Source: Gemmataceae bacterium
GTDB taxonomy: Bacteria > Planctomycetota > Planctomycetia > Gemmatales > Gemmataceae
DNA: 64,000 nucleotides
Direction: 5' to 3'
NCBI GenBank assembly: GCA_022842245.1
Contig: JALHPZ010000029.1
Coordinates: forward strand, 27,597-91,596
The position numbers were made by a program, and so were the translations under genes. Below the pieces are notes generated by a model. The model saw only the letters and a program-made list of their open reading frames with translations, had not been told where the DNA came from and searched no databases. This document shows positions 17,904-25,525 of the stretch, one piece after another (the stretch's first letter is position 1; every line of letters begins with the position of its first letter).

Positions 17904-18664
17904 AACCCAAGCTCTTCGATCTCACCGGCAAGGTCGCCCTCGTCACCGGCGGCAACAAGGGCCTCGGCAAGGCGATGGCGCGCGGCTTCGCCGAGGCCGG
18001 CGCCGACGTCGTCATCGCCGCCCGCACCGAAGACCAGCTCAAAACCTCCCTCGACGAGATCCTCCACGGCACCCACCGCTGCGGCGCCTACTTCGTCTGC
18101 GACGTCGCCGACCGCGAGCAGGTCGCCCAGATGGCCGCCGACGCCCTCGCCAAGATGGGCAAGATCGACATCCTCATCAACAACGCCGGCACCAACCACC
18201 CCCAGCCGATCGACGCCATCAGCGACGAAGTCTGGGACCGCGTGCTCGAAATCAACCTGTCGTCCTGCATGGCCCTGACGCGCGCGCTGGTGCCGAACAT
18301 GAAGGAGCGGAAGTGGGGCCGCGTGATCCACATCTCGTCGATCTTCGGCCAGGTGTCGAAGGCGGGGCGCACGACCTACTCGGTGACGAAGTCGGCGCTG
18401 ATGGGCTTCGCCCGCGCCTCGGCGCTCGACTTGGGGCCGTTCGGCATCACGGTGAACTGCCTCGCCCCCGGCCCGTTCCTGACCGACCTGCCGATGTCGG
18501 TGCTTTCCGACCAGGAAAAGCAGGCCTTCGCGGACCACACCGCCCTCGGCCGCTGGGCCGATCCGAAGGAACTGGTCGGTCCGGCCCTGATGCTCGCCAG
18601 CGACGCCGGCAGCTACGTCACGGGCACCACCCTCTTCGTGGACGGCGGCTACACGGCGAAGTGA
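17900..18664 (+). CDS. Short-chain dehydrogenase/reductase
   Basis: A 254-residue classical SDR. The cofactor motif TGGNKGLG is at residues 16-23, NNAG lies near 95, the catalytic Ser is in HISSIFGQ, and the Tyr-x-x-x-Lys pair is in TTYSVTK near 160-164. The C-terminal LFVDGGY is typical of the FabG/gluconate 5-dehydrogenase group. The ATG overlaps the stop of the membrane protein gene. The substrate is unknown; coupling to a glycosyltransferase-like gene hints at sugar or acyl chemistry, but this is only positional. Confidence 0.92.
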   Translation: MKPKLFDLTGKVALVTGGNKGLGKAMARGFAEAGADVVIAARTEDQLKTSLDEILHGTHRCGAYFVCDVADREQVAQMAADALAKMGKIDILINNAGTNHPQPIDAISDEVWDRVLEINLSSCMALTRALVPNMKERKWGRVIHISSIFGQVSKAGRTTYSVTKSALMGFARASALDLGPFGITVNCLAPGPFLTDLPMSVLSDQEKQAFADHTALGRWADPKELVGPALMLASDAGSYVTGTTLFVDGGYTAK

Positions 18665-18696
18665 AACCGCCATTCCGGCGATGCTCCGCTCACCGC

Positions 18697-18896
18697 CCCG
18701 GCGAGCCGGGCCGCGTCAGCGGCCGGGAGTCGTTTCGCAATGCGGAATTCGGAATGCGGAATTCGGAATGAAAACCAGAACCCCGGCGAGCCGATCCCCG
18801 GCGAGCCGGGCCGCGTCAGCGGCCGGGTGAATCGGTCCCGTAACCCTCACGAGAAAGCGCCACCCCCCGGCGAGCCGGGCCGCATCAGCGGCCGGG
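18697..18896. repeat. Three copies of a GC-rich 31-32-base near-palindromic repeat
   Basis: Unit: CCCCGGCGAGCCGGGCCGC then GTCAGCGGCCGGG. Full copies are at 18697-18727, 18796-18827 and 18865-18896 (the last with CATC for CGTC), with a fragment at 18781-18793. Two copies continue into TGAATC. The arms GGCCGC/GCGGCC can pair. This begins the gene-free stretch 18665-20683. Confidence 0.85.
18739..18770. repeat. GCGGAAT-type direct repeat
   Basis: Two tandem copies of AATGCGGAATTCGG followed by AATG. The GCGGAAT heptamer is the same one that builds the hairpin between accB and accC at 63588-63666. Confidence 0.75.
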
Positions 18897-19039
18897 TGAA
18901 TCCCGGCGATCGGCAATTCCCCTCGCGCGGCCGGATTTCCATAGACCCGTCCCCCCGCGCGCGGGTCGAATCAAGGCATGTGCCACCCCGGCCACTTGCC
19001 GACTCGCCGGGCCGCAGGCACCACGAAACGAGCTGCGTC

Positions 19040-19172
19040 CTGCTCTGTCTCGTCCCTCGGTATTCCAGTAAGTCGGAGCCCCGCCTCCGTCAAATGTTGC
19101 TGGAATTGACGATCATTGAGGTTGGCCAGGATTGCTTAAATCTAAGGGAACCAGAGGGTCGAGACAGAGCAG
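19040..19172. repeat. 19-base inverted repeat enclosing 95 bases, possible structured RNA
   Basis: The left arm CTGCTCTGTCTCGTCCCTC (19040-19058) pairs with the right arm GAGGGTCGAGACAGAGCAG (19154-19172) with one mismatch. Inside are smaller pairings such as CCAG...CTGG and GGAG...CTCC. It is just upstream of the tandem repeat array. Whether it is transcribed is not visible. Confidence 0.55.
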
Positions 19173-19195
19173 CCGCGTCCCCTTTTCATCAATCC

Positions 19196-20638
19196 GGCCC
19201 CGGATGGGGCCGTCGATTGTAGCCACGGGTGGAGCGAAGCGCAACCCGTGGAAACCGAACTGCTCAAATCTGCCCCGGCAGGGGCAGAGGGACGACGTTG
19301 GTCCCATCGCCCCTACCGGGGCGAGTGTACTCTCTCCGTGCTTCCACGGGTTCCGCTTCGCTCCACCCGTGGGAACCGTGTCTCGGCCTTCTGCCCCGGC
19401 AGGCAACGCCGGGAAGGATTTTTCATCGGTGTTTTCGGCCCCGGATGGGGCCATCGATTGTAGCCACGGGTGGAGCGAAGCGCAACCCGTGGAAACCGAA
19501 CGGCTCGGTGTTTTCGGCCCCGGATGGGGCCGTCGATTGTAGCCACGGGTGGAGCGAAGCGGAACCCGTGGAAGCCGAACGGCTCAAATCTGCCCCGGCA
19601 GGGGCAGCGGGACGACGTTGGTCCCTTCGCCCCTACCGGGGCGAGTGTACTCTCTCCGTGCTTCCACGGGTTCCGCTTCGCTCCACCCGTGGGAACCGTG
19701 TCTCGGCCTTCTGCCCCGTCAGGTAACGCCGGGAAGGATTTTTCATCGGTGTTTTCGGCCCCGGATGGGGCCGTCGAATGTAGCCACGGGTGGAGCGAAG
19801 CGCAACCCGTGGAAGCCGAACGGCTCAAATCTGCCCCGGCAGGGGCAGCGGGACGACGTTGGTCCCTTCGCCCCTGCCGGGGCGAGTTGACCGACCGATT
19901 CTTCCACGGGTTCCGCTTCGCTCCACCCGTGGCTACAGCCCGCTGCCCTTCCGGGGCAAAGAACAGCGTAAAGTCGGCGTCAAAGCCCGCGAAGTCTTGT
20001 TGAGCGCGTCTACAGCTTCATCGGTTTGCGGTACAATTCGGCTGTTCGGGAATCAAACGGCGGACGACCGGCCGGCCGCGCGATGCCGACGGCCGACTTG
20101 ATCGAGTTGTCCGATTCTCTCGTCGCGAGAGATCGGAAGCAATGTACGAATGTGTCGGATGAAGTCGAAATCGTGGCCGCGTCCCCTTTTTCCTCCCGGC
20201 CCCGGATGGGGCCGTCGAATGTAGCCACGGGTGGAGCGAAGCGCAACCCGTGGAAGCCGAACGGCTCAAATCTGCCCCGGCAGGGGCAGAGGGACGACGT
20301 TGGTCCCTTCGCCCCTGCCGGGGCGAGTGTACTTTCTCCGTGCTTCCACGGGTTCCGCTTCGCTCCACCCGTGGCTACAGCCCACTGCCCCTCCGGGGCA
20401 AAGAACAGCGTAAAGTCGGCGTCAAAGCCCGCGAAGTAGTGTTGAGCGCGTATCCAGCTTCATCGGTTTGCGGTACAATTCGGCTGTTCGGGAATCAAAC
20501 ATCGGACGACCGGCCGGCCGCGCGATGCCGACGGCCGACATGATCGAGTTGTACGATTCTCTCGTCGCGGGAGATCGGAAGCAATGTACGAATGTGTCGG
20601 ATGAAGTCGAAATCGAGCTGCGTCCCCTTTTCCTCTCT
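19196..20638. repeat. Nested tandem array of five related repeat units
   Basis: All units begin with GGCCCCGGATGGGGCC: R1 19196-19436 (241 bases), R2 19437-19515 (79), R3 19516-19756 (241), R4 19757-20197 (441) and R5 20198-20638 (441). R2 equals R1 with an internal deletion of about 162 bases. R4 and R5 are longer and carry an extra duplicated segment. Each long unit contains the outer arm AGCCACGGGTGGAGCGAAGC and the partner arm CGCTTCGCTCCACCCGTGG about 120 bases away, so it can fold into a large hairpin, with smaller stems such as CTGCCCCGGCAGGGGCAG. Long open frames through the array are repeat artefacts. Confidence 0.9.
20019..20156 (+). other. Duplicated promoter-like plus ORF-start segment, copy in R4
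   Basis: TGCGGTACAAT (a TACAAT -10-like box) is followed about 50 bases later by an ATG at 20083 opening MPTADLIELSDSLVA. The frame then runs into repeat sequence. It is nearly identical to the segment starting at 20461, 442 bases downstream, and looks like a gene 5' end copied by the tandem duplication. No family was recognised. Confidence 0.35.
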
Positions 20639-20656
20639 GCCCTATACGGCTGCTAG
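20461..20656 (+). other. Duplicated promoter-like plus ORF-start segment, copy in R5
   Basis: The same TGCGGTACAAT box with an ATG at 20525. The frame encodes 43 residues (MPTADMIELYDSLVAGDRKQ and 23 more) and ends at TAG 20654-20656, 27 bases before the lipoprotein gene at 20684. There is no ribosome site. It may be a degraded gene start or a short leader ORF of the lipoprotein. Confidence 0.35.
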
Positions 20657-20683
20657 TAATTGTCTCCGTATCGGAGGAGTTCT

Positions 20684-21241
20684 ATGGCGTATCGTTTCGG
20701 TATTATAATATGCATACTCGCAATATCCGGATGCCAACCAGGCGGCAGGGGCGAGGAAACTGCCGCATCAACAGTGCCAATAGGCCTTGTCGGCTGCTGG
20801 AGAATGTCAGAGCACTTCGTGACAACAACGGACAATGCTAACAGGGTAACTGTTGACAGGTTCGGCATGCACGACAGTGGCAAGACAAGCGTGTATTATT
20901 TGGCCGTTTTTTCTAGCGGCAAGTATGCGCAATGGCTAGACGACGCATCTCTCCCACGACTCGAAATAACGGACTATCACACTGGTAGCATCCAAATCCT
21001 TGTCGGCGATTCACCCATGAAGTGTAAATTTATGGCTCCCCCGCATGGTAGAAACACCATATTAAGACTAGTTGAGTGTCAGAAAGATAAATTGATCCTG
21101 TGCGATCTCGATAATTCTAAGGTGTTCCCGACTTCTTTAGACCCGATCGCTCCCGAAGCTACAAAATATACGAAGCATCATTATGTTTACACTAAGTGCG
21201 ATTTTGACTTGGAGAAGATAAGAATTACCGCAGACCCGTAA
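20684..21241 (+). CDS. Lipoprotein of unknown function, AT-richer than surroundings
   Basis: A 185-residue lipoprotein: the signal MAYRFGIIICILAISGC has the lipobox ISGC with Cys17. The mature region starts with a Gly/Glu linker, then LVGCWRMSEHF, GKYAQWLDD and LEITDYHTGSIQI, a beta-rich pattern reminiscent of small lipocalin-like 'how much is a WT' domains, but I do not claim a family. The start is well set by GGAGGAG four bases before the ATG. Base composition is clearly lower in GC than the neighbours, with codons such as ATA, AGA and TTA, so recent acquisition is likely. It sits directly after the repeat array. Confidence 0.8.
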   Translation: MAYRFGIIICILAISGCQPGGRGEETAASTVPIGLVGCWRMSEHFVTTTDNANRVTVDRFGMHDSGKTSVYYLAVFSSGKYAQWLDDASLPRLEITDYHTGSIQILVGDSPMKCKFMAPPHGRNTILRLVECQKDKLILCDLDNSKVFPTSLDPIAPEATKYTKHHYVYTKCDFDLEKIRITADP

Positions 21242-21361
21242 TGTTCCGTGTTGCAGCTTTTTCTTATACTTAATTCTTGGTTGTATGATTGGTGTCGGTT
21301 CCGCTATAATGCCAACCTGTACTGCCTCGCATGTTGGGGTTGGGTTGGTGGGGCGATTTCA

Positions 21362-21979
21362 TCATCCGCAGATCTCACCGGCATGCTGTATCCCAAGTGT
21401 CATCCCGGCATCGAACAATTTAGGAGTTCCATTATGGCCATCGTGCATAGGGGCCGCCACACCATTCGCAACCTCTCCTGCGCGCGCAGATATGTTTTCG
21501 TTCAAGCTATGCTGCGCACCCACGCTTGCCACCCCTTCCGCACGACCTCGCAGCGCCCCCCGCATCGTCGCCAGAAACGCATCGATCGCCAGCTTCGGGC
21601 TACGCTCCGGGGCCGCGTCGATCCACCACTCGTAGTCGTCGAAGCAGACCAGCCCGCCCGGCTTCACCAGCGGCCAGCTCAGCACCGCATCCGACAGCAC
21701 GTCCGCCGCCTCGTGCGACCCGTCGATCGACACGAAGTCGTAACGACCCATCGACAATTCCCGCAGCGTCACCGCGCTCGGCCCCTTCCTCGCCACCAGC
21801 TTCGCCCGGTGCGGCTCCGTGTTCGCCCGTAACCGCGCCTCCAGGTCCGTCAGGTCCGTGGCCGCGTGCTCCGCGCCGCCGGCGAAGGTGTCGACGTAGG
21901 TCAGCGTGGAGGCCGGGTGCGTGAGGATGTTCTCCAGCAGCCAGACCGTCCTGCGGCCCTCGAACACGCCGATCTCCAT
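21362..21979 (-). pseudogene. Truncated class I SAM methyltransferase
   Basis: A 205-residue frame whose first residues are already motif I (MEIGVFEGRRTVWLLENIL). It continues with TYVDTFAGG, FVSIDGSHEAADVL and WPLVKPGGLVCFDDYEWWID, all good SAM-methyltransferase blocks. The N-terminal part that normally precedes motif I is missing. After about residue 135 (FLATMRGALR) the sequence stops resembling the family's C-terminal strand and becomes a low-information tail. A 24-base palindrome lies 14 bases upstream of the ATG, which suggests that repeat insertion removed the 5' end. It is probably not functional, though a short active protein cannot be excluded. Confidence 0.6.
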
Positions 21980-21992
21980 AGTGTGTATGACT

Positions 21993-22016
21993 GCCCGCGG
22001 ACGGTCGTCCGCGGGC
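21993..22016. repeat. Perfect 10-base-stem palindrome upstream of the truncated methyltransferase
   Basis: GCCCGCGGAC, loop GGTC, GTCCGCGGGC. It lies at the broken 5' edge of the methyltransferase remnant and is the likely insertion scar or a decayed terminator. Confidence 0.6.
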
Positions 22017-22081
22017 TTCGCCCGTGGTTGGGAAGGGCCGTTCGAACCCGAGAACCGGGAACCGGACGGTGGGCGGAATTT

Positions 22082-22176
22082 GACGTAAGTCCTTGCGGGC
22101 CTTGAGTGGACCGAAGTGGGTCCGGAAAACGCGAGTGGGTCCGCCGGGGGGTGGCGCGGGAGCGGCGGACCCACTC
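22082..22176 (-). terminator. Dispersed repeat family B copy 1, acting as terminator for DUF1501
   Basis: Reading the minus strand, right behind the DUF1501 stop: stem GAGTGGGTCCGCC ... GGCGGACCCACTC (13 bases, perfect), then GCGTTTTCCGGACCCACT and, further on, CCCGCAAGGACTTACGTC. The same series follows bpt at 56797-56889 on the plus strand. Confidence 0.75.
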
Positions 22177-22231
22177 GGGGGCGGACCGGGCCGCCTCGTT
22201 GAGGGTTCGTGAAAATGGCTCGGACGATACG

Positions 22232-23572
22232 TTACATCAGTTCCCGCAATGCCTCCCACGGTCCGTCGACGAGATAGTGCGGGCGGCCGGTGAGATCGGG
22301 TACGGTTTCCCGGTGCGGGTCCAGTCCAAGGTTGTGGTAGAGCGTGGCGAAGATTTCCTGGAAGTGGACGGGGCGGTCTTTGGGCAGTCCGGCGTCGGCG
22401 GTCGTCGAACCGATCACTTGGCCGGTCTTCATGCCGCCGCCGGCGAGCAGGGCGCAACCGACCTGCGGCCAGTGGTCGCGGCCGCCTTCCTTGTTGATGC
22501 GCGGCGTGCGGCCGAACTCGCCCCAGACCAGCACCGTCACGTCCTTCTCCAGGCCGCGCAATCGCAGGTCCTCCAGCAGTACGCTCAGGCCGCGATCCAG
22601 CACGGGCAGGTGATGCTTGGCGTTCTCGAAGGTGGTGCCGTGGGGCTTGCCGTGCCAGTCCCAGCGGCCGTAGGCGAGCGTGACGACGCGGGCGCCGGCC
22701 TCGACGAGGCGGCGGGCGGTCAGGAGGTAGTCGTTCATGAGCGGGCCGGCGTCGCCGTAGCCGGCGGGCTTCGGGTCGCCCCGGCCGTACCAGTCGCGCA
22801 CGCGGTCGGACTCGCGGTTGAGGTCGAGGGCTTCGGCGAGCTTGGGCGCGGTGAGGATGTCGAAGGCCTGGCGCGTGGCTTCGTCGGCGGTCTGCAGGGA
22901 TTCGTCGGCGTCGCGGCGCAGTTGGTCGAACGAGGCGAGCAGGCGTCGGCGGTCGCCGAGGGTTTCGAGCGTGGTGCCCTGGAGCGTCATGCTGCCGACG
23001 CCGTCGGCGTTGGGTTTGAAGGCGGCGTACTTGCGGCCGAGGAAGCCCGGCTCGCCGACGTTGGCCCAGGTGCTGGTAGTCATTTTGGGCGACAGACCGA
23101 CGAACGGGGGCACGCCGCGGGTCACGGGGCCTTGCAGTTTGGCAACCGTGGAGCCGAGCGAGGGCCAGCCGCCGCCGGGTTGGTTCTGTTGCGTGCGCCC
23201 GTTCATGCACTGGAAGGCCGCGTGGTGCCCTTCGCTGCCGACGAGCGAGCGGACGATCGCGAGGCGGTCGGTCATCGCGGCCAGTCGCGGCAGGTGTTCG
23301 CAAATCTGGATGCCGGGGACGTTCGTCGCGATCGGCTTGAACTCGCCACGAATCTCCGCCGGGGCGTCCGGCTTCAGGTCGACCATATCCTGATGCGGCG
23401 GCCCGCCGGAGAGGAAGATCATGATGACCGACTTGTGCGATCGACTCGTCTCGGCGCGGAGGAGGTTCGGCAGCGCGAGTCCGCCGAGGCCCAGGCCGCC
23501 AATGGTGAGGAACTGCCGGCGGGAGTGACTATCGCAGAAGCGGGACGGCGACTGACCGAAGATCGTGAGCAT
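22232..23572 (-). CDS. Tat-exported DUF1501 protein
   Basis: A 446-residue protein of the DUF1501 group, related to the sulfatase/alkaline phosphatase fold and abundant in planctomycetes. The Tat signal SRRQFLTIGGLGLGGLALP is at residues 17-35. Typical blocks are IFLSGGPPHQDMVDLKP, EHLPRLAAMTDRLAIVRSL, VVTLAYGRWDWHGK and VWGEFGRTPRINKEGGRDHW. The start is the ATG at 23572 (MLTIFGQSPSRF); further upstream the frame is Arg/Ser-rich shadow. These genes usually sit beside a DUF1549/DUF1553 cytochrome-type partner, which is absent here. It ends in the repeat-type terminator at 22082-22176. Confidence 0.9.
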   Translation of the reverse strand: MLTIFGQSPSRFCDSHSRRQFLTIGGLGLGGLALPNLLRAETSRSHKSVIMIFLSGGPPHQDMVDLKPDAPAEIRGEFKPIATNVPGIQICEHLPRLAAMTDRLAIVRSLVGSEGHHAAFQCMNGRTQQNQPGGGWPSLGSTVAKLQGPVTRGVPPFVGLSPKMTTSTWANVGEPGFLGRKYAAFKPNADGVGSMTLQGTTLETLGDRRRLLASFDQLRRDADESLQTADEATRQAFDILTAPKLAEALDLNRESDRVRDWYGRGDPKPAGYGDAGPLMNDYLLTARRLVEAGARVVTLAYGRWDWHGKPHGTTFENAKHHLPVLDRGLSVLLEDLRLRGLEKDVTVLVWGEFGRTPRINKEGGRDHWPQVGCALLAGGGMKTGQVIGSTTADAGLPKDRPVHFQEIFATLYHNLGLDPHRETVPDLTGRPHYLVDGPWEALRELM

Positions 23573-23651
23573 GGGCGGCCTCGAACGGCGCGGCGGGAGG
23601 AGTCTTAATGATGCGCGCGACCGAATGGAAACGCAAGCGAAACCGGGCCGA

Positions 23652-24035
23652 CTACGGGGATTCGTCGAACTGCGAAGGCGAGTAGCCGATGGCGACGATG
23701 CTGCAATCGCAGACGACGTTGAAGCCCAACGCCTGCGCTTTTGCGACGACGTCCGGAGCGTCGGCACCGGGGTTCAGCCAGAGTTCGCCGATGGATTTAC
23801 CGGTGAAAGTGTCGAGTGCGGCGAGGCCTGCTGCGGTCGGCAAGTAGACGCTGACGCGATCGAGGTGCTCGAGCGGCACGTCGGCGAGGGTGCGGTGCAC
23901 GGCTAGGCCTTCGACGACGTCGGCCGCGGGATGAATGGGGAACACGGTCCAGTCGGCGGCCCGGTACGCGCGGACGCACTTGTTGGCGAACTTGCGGCGG
24001 TCCGGGCCAGCTCCGACGACGGCGATGGTCGGCAT
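23652..24035 (-). CDS. CoA-binding domain protein
   Basis: A 127-residue single-domain protein with a Rossmann-like CoA-binding fold: IAVVGAGPDRRKFANKC at the N-terminus, VFPIHPAADVVEGL (second strand, shared with the succinyl-CoA synthetase alpha-type domain), YLPTAAGLAALD and LWLNPGADAPDVVAKA. Family members bind CoA or nucleotides, and their cellular role is poorly known. It lies 17 bases behind csrA on the same strand and is probably co-transcribed. Confidence 0.87.
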   Translation of the reverse strand: MPTIAVVGAGPDRRKFANKCVRAYRAADWTVFPIHPAADVVEGLAVHRTLADVPLEHLDRVSVYLPTAAGLAALDTFTGKSIGELWLNPGADAPDVVAKAQALGFNVVCDCSIVAIGYSPSQFDESP

Positions 24036-24052
24036 GACGACAGGATAGGGAA

Positions 24053-24256
24053 TCAGTTCGCGCCGGTCGTTTCGACGGCGGGTTTGACGGGCGAATGACC
24101 GTGGATGGCTTGGTAGACTTCTTCCCGATGGACGGGGACATCCTTCGGTGCGACGATCCCGAGGCGGACCTTATCGCCACGAATTTCGACGACGGTAATG
24201 ACGATGTCGCTGTTCACGACGATCGATTCATTCTTTTTGCGCGAGAGGACGAGCAT
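24053..24256 (-). CDS. csrA: Carbon storage regulator, RNA-binding
   Basis: A 67-residue CsrA/RsmA protein that binds GGA motifs in mRNA leaders and represses or stabilises translation. Conserved blocks: MLVLSRKKNESIVV, EIRGDKVRLGIVAP and VPVHREEVYQAI; the C-terminal tail is Pro/Thr-rich. The start is the ATG at 24256; the longer upstream frame lacks CsrA similarity. The 277 bases upstream (to 24533) hold no gene and no promoter that I could recognise. Confidence 0.95.
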   Translation of the reverse strand: MLVLSRKKNESIVVNSDIVITVVEIRGDKVRLGIVAPKDVPVHREEVYQAIHGHSPVKPAVETTGAN

Positions 24257-24533
24257 GGTGGGAAACAACCTTCGCGAATCGCGGTTCAACCGGGCGGTGG
24301 GTTGATCCTCCGAGTATTCGACAATCCGTGTTCGGTCGCGCGACACTCCGTTCGCAGGCATTGCGGGAACGCCTATACGAGTTTACGCGCCAGCGTAGGG
24401 AACCAAATGTCCAATCGCGCGGACCCAACTCGTGATGATCGTGGGACTTGGGATCGATTTGTTGGACCGGCATGAAGGAGTGGGAACTATCGAATTGCAA
24501 GAAACCGTTTTGAGGTCAGTAGTTGTGTCGATG

Positions 24534-24574
24534 AAAAAGGCCGGCCCATCGCGAAGCGAAGGGGGACCGGCCCG
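24534..24574 (-). terminator. Intrinsic terminator behind the small lipoprotein
   Basis: On the minus strand: GGGCCGGTCCC ... GGGCCGGCC (a nine-pair stem with one bulged T) followed by TTTTT. It lies 16 bases after the stop of the gene at 24591. Confidence 0.75.
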
Positions 24575-24590
24575 AGATCGGGAATTCCGA

Positions 24591-24827
24591 TTACTTCTTG
24601 GTCGGATCGGTCATGGGAACGGTACCGCCGCCCATGGGGGCCGGGGCCGCGCCGCCGGGGGCCGGGGCCGCGCCGCCGCCCGGCATGTTCTTTTTCATCA
24701 TCTCCATATTTTCCTTAGCCTTCTTCTCGGCTTCTTCCTTCGACATGCCGGACGAACTGCCGCCGCAGCCGACCGTGAACGCGAGGGCGGCGACGAGGGC
24801 GCAGCCGCCGAGGAGTTTGCGGTACAT
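24591..24827 (-). CDS. Small lipoprotein with Lys/Glu helix and Pro/Ala tail
   Basis: A 78-residue lipoprotein with signal ALVAALAFTVGC and the lipobox Cys at 21. The mature part is a charged helix (KEEAEKKAKENMEMMKKN) followed by repeated GGAAPAP segments. The function is unknown. It follows the other lipoprotein at 24898 on the same strand after 70 bases and ends in a strong terminator, so the two are likely one transcript. Confidence 0.78.
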   Translation of the reverse strand: MYRKLLGGCALVAALAFTVGCGGSSSGMSKEEAEKKAKENMEMMKKNMPGGGAAPAPGGAAPAPMGGGTVPMTDPTKK

Positions 24828-24897
24828 CGAATTAGTTCCTTGGAAACGAGGGGAGAACGACGGCCGTGCCCGACGCAGGCACGGCCGCAGGGTCGGC

Positions 24898-25359
24898 TTA
24901 CAGTCCGACTTGTTTCTTGAGTTCCGCGAGCTTCATGGTGATCGCGTCCATCGCGGCCTTCCATTTGGCCGGATCGCTCACCGCGGTCTTGGCGTCTTCG
25001 ACCATCTTCTTGAGTGCCTCGAAGGCATCGGTCGCCTTTGTCTTGGCGTCCCCGGTCAGCCCGTTGATCTTGGTTTGGATCGCAGGGTATTCCTTGGTGG
25101 CGAGTTCGGCGAGTTTTGCGAGTTCGGCCTTGCCGGCCTCGACCTTGTCCTTGGCATCTTTGGCGAGGTCCTTGGCCCCATCCTTCACGTCCTTCGCCAG
25201 ATCCTTGGCAGCAACTTTTGCATCCTTGGCGAGGTCCTTGGCGCCCTCGGTCACGGCCTTGACGGGGTCTTTGGCCGGGGCGGGAGTGGTCGACGAAGAC
25301 GAGCCGCCGCAGCCGACCATGAGCGCGAGGACCGGAGCCAAACCGAGCAAGCCACGCAT
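24898..25359 (-). CDS. Lipoprotein with LEA-like 11-residue repeats
   Basis: A 153-residue lipoprotein with signal LLGLAPVLALMVGC (Cys17). Residues 39-71 are three tandem 11-mers, GAKDLAKDAKV, AAKDLAKDVKD and GAKDLAKDAKD, coded by 33-base tandem repeats (about 25147-25245). This amphipathic Ala/Lys/Asp pattern resembles group 3 LEA proteins, which protect membranes or proteins during drying; this similarity does not prove that role. The C-terminal half (TKINGLTGDAKTKATDAFEA and on) is a second helical region. It could equally be an outer-membrane coiled-coil spacer. Confidence 0.82.
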   Translation of the reverse strand: MRGLLGLAPVLALMVGCGGSSSSTTPAPAKDPVKAVTEGAKDLAKDAKVAAKDLAKDVKDGAKDLAKDAKDKVEAGKAELAKLAELATKEYPAIQTKINGLTGDAKTKATDAFEALKKMVEDAKTAVSDPAKWKAAMDAITMKLAELKKQVGL

Positions 25360-25525
25360 AGGGAATCCTCCACAACGAGACGGGCGACTTCGTGTCGCCT
25401 TTCGGCGGACACACCTCTAGTGATACGCGGCGACCACCGATATTCCCGGAAAAAGCGGAGGCGACCGGCGCGGCAGGCACGGCTAAGATAGCCCCGGTTC
25501 CATTCGTTGCCGGCAGGTGGATCGC

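Noticed and set aside
19113..20543. Many overlapping frames through the tandem repeat array
   Set aside because: They repeat the same peptide pieces in several frames on both strands because the repeats are GC-rich and stop-poor; none has a start signal or a domain.
18697..20638. Possible CRISPR array
   Set aside because: Units are long, of unequal length, directly adjacent and palindromic, with no unique spacers of constant size and no cas genes.
21248..21832. Plus-strand frames opposite the truncated methyltransferase
   Set aside because: No ribosome site or domain; the minus strand shows SAM motifs.
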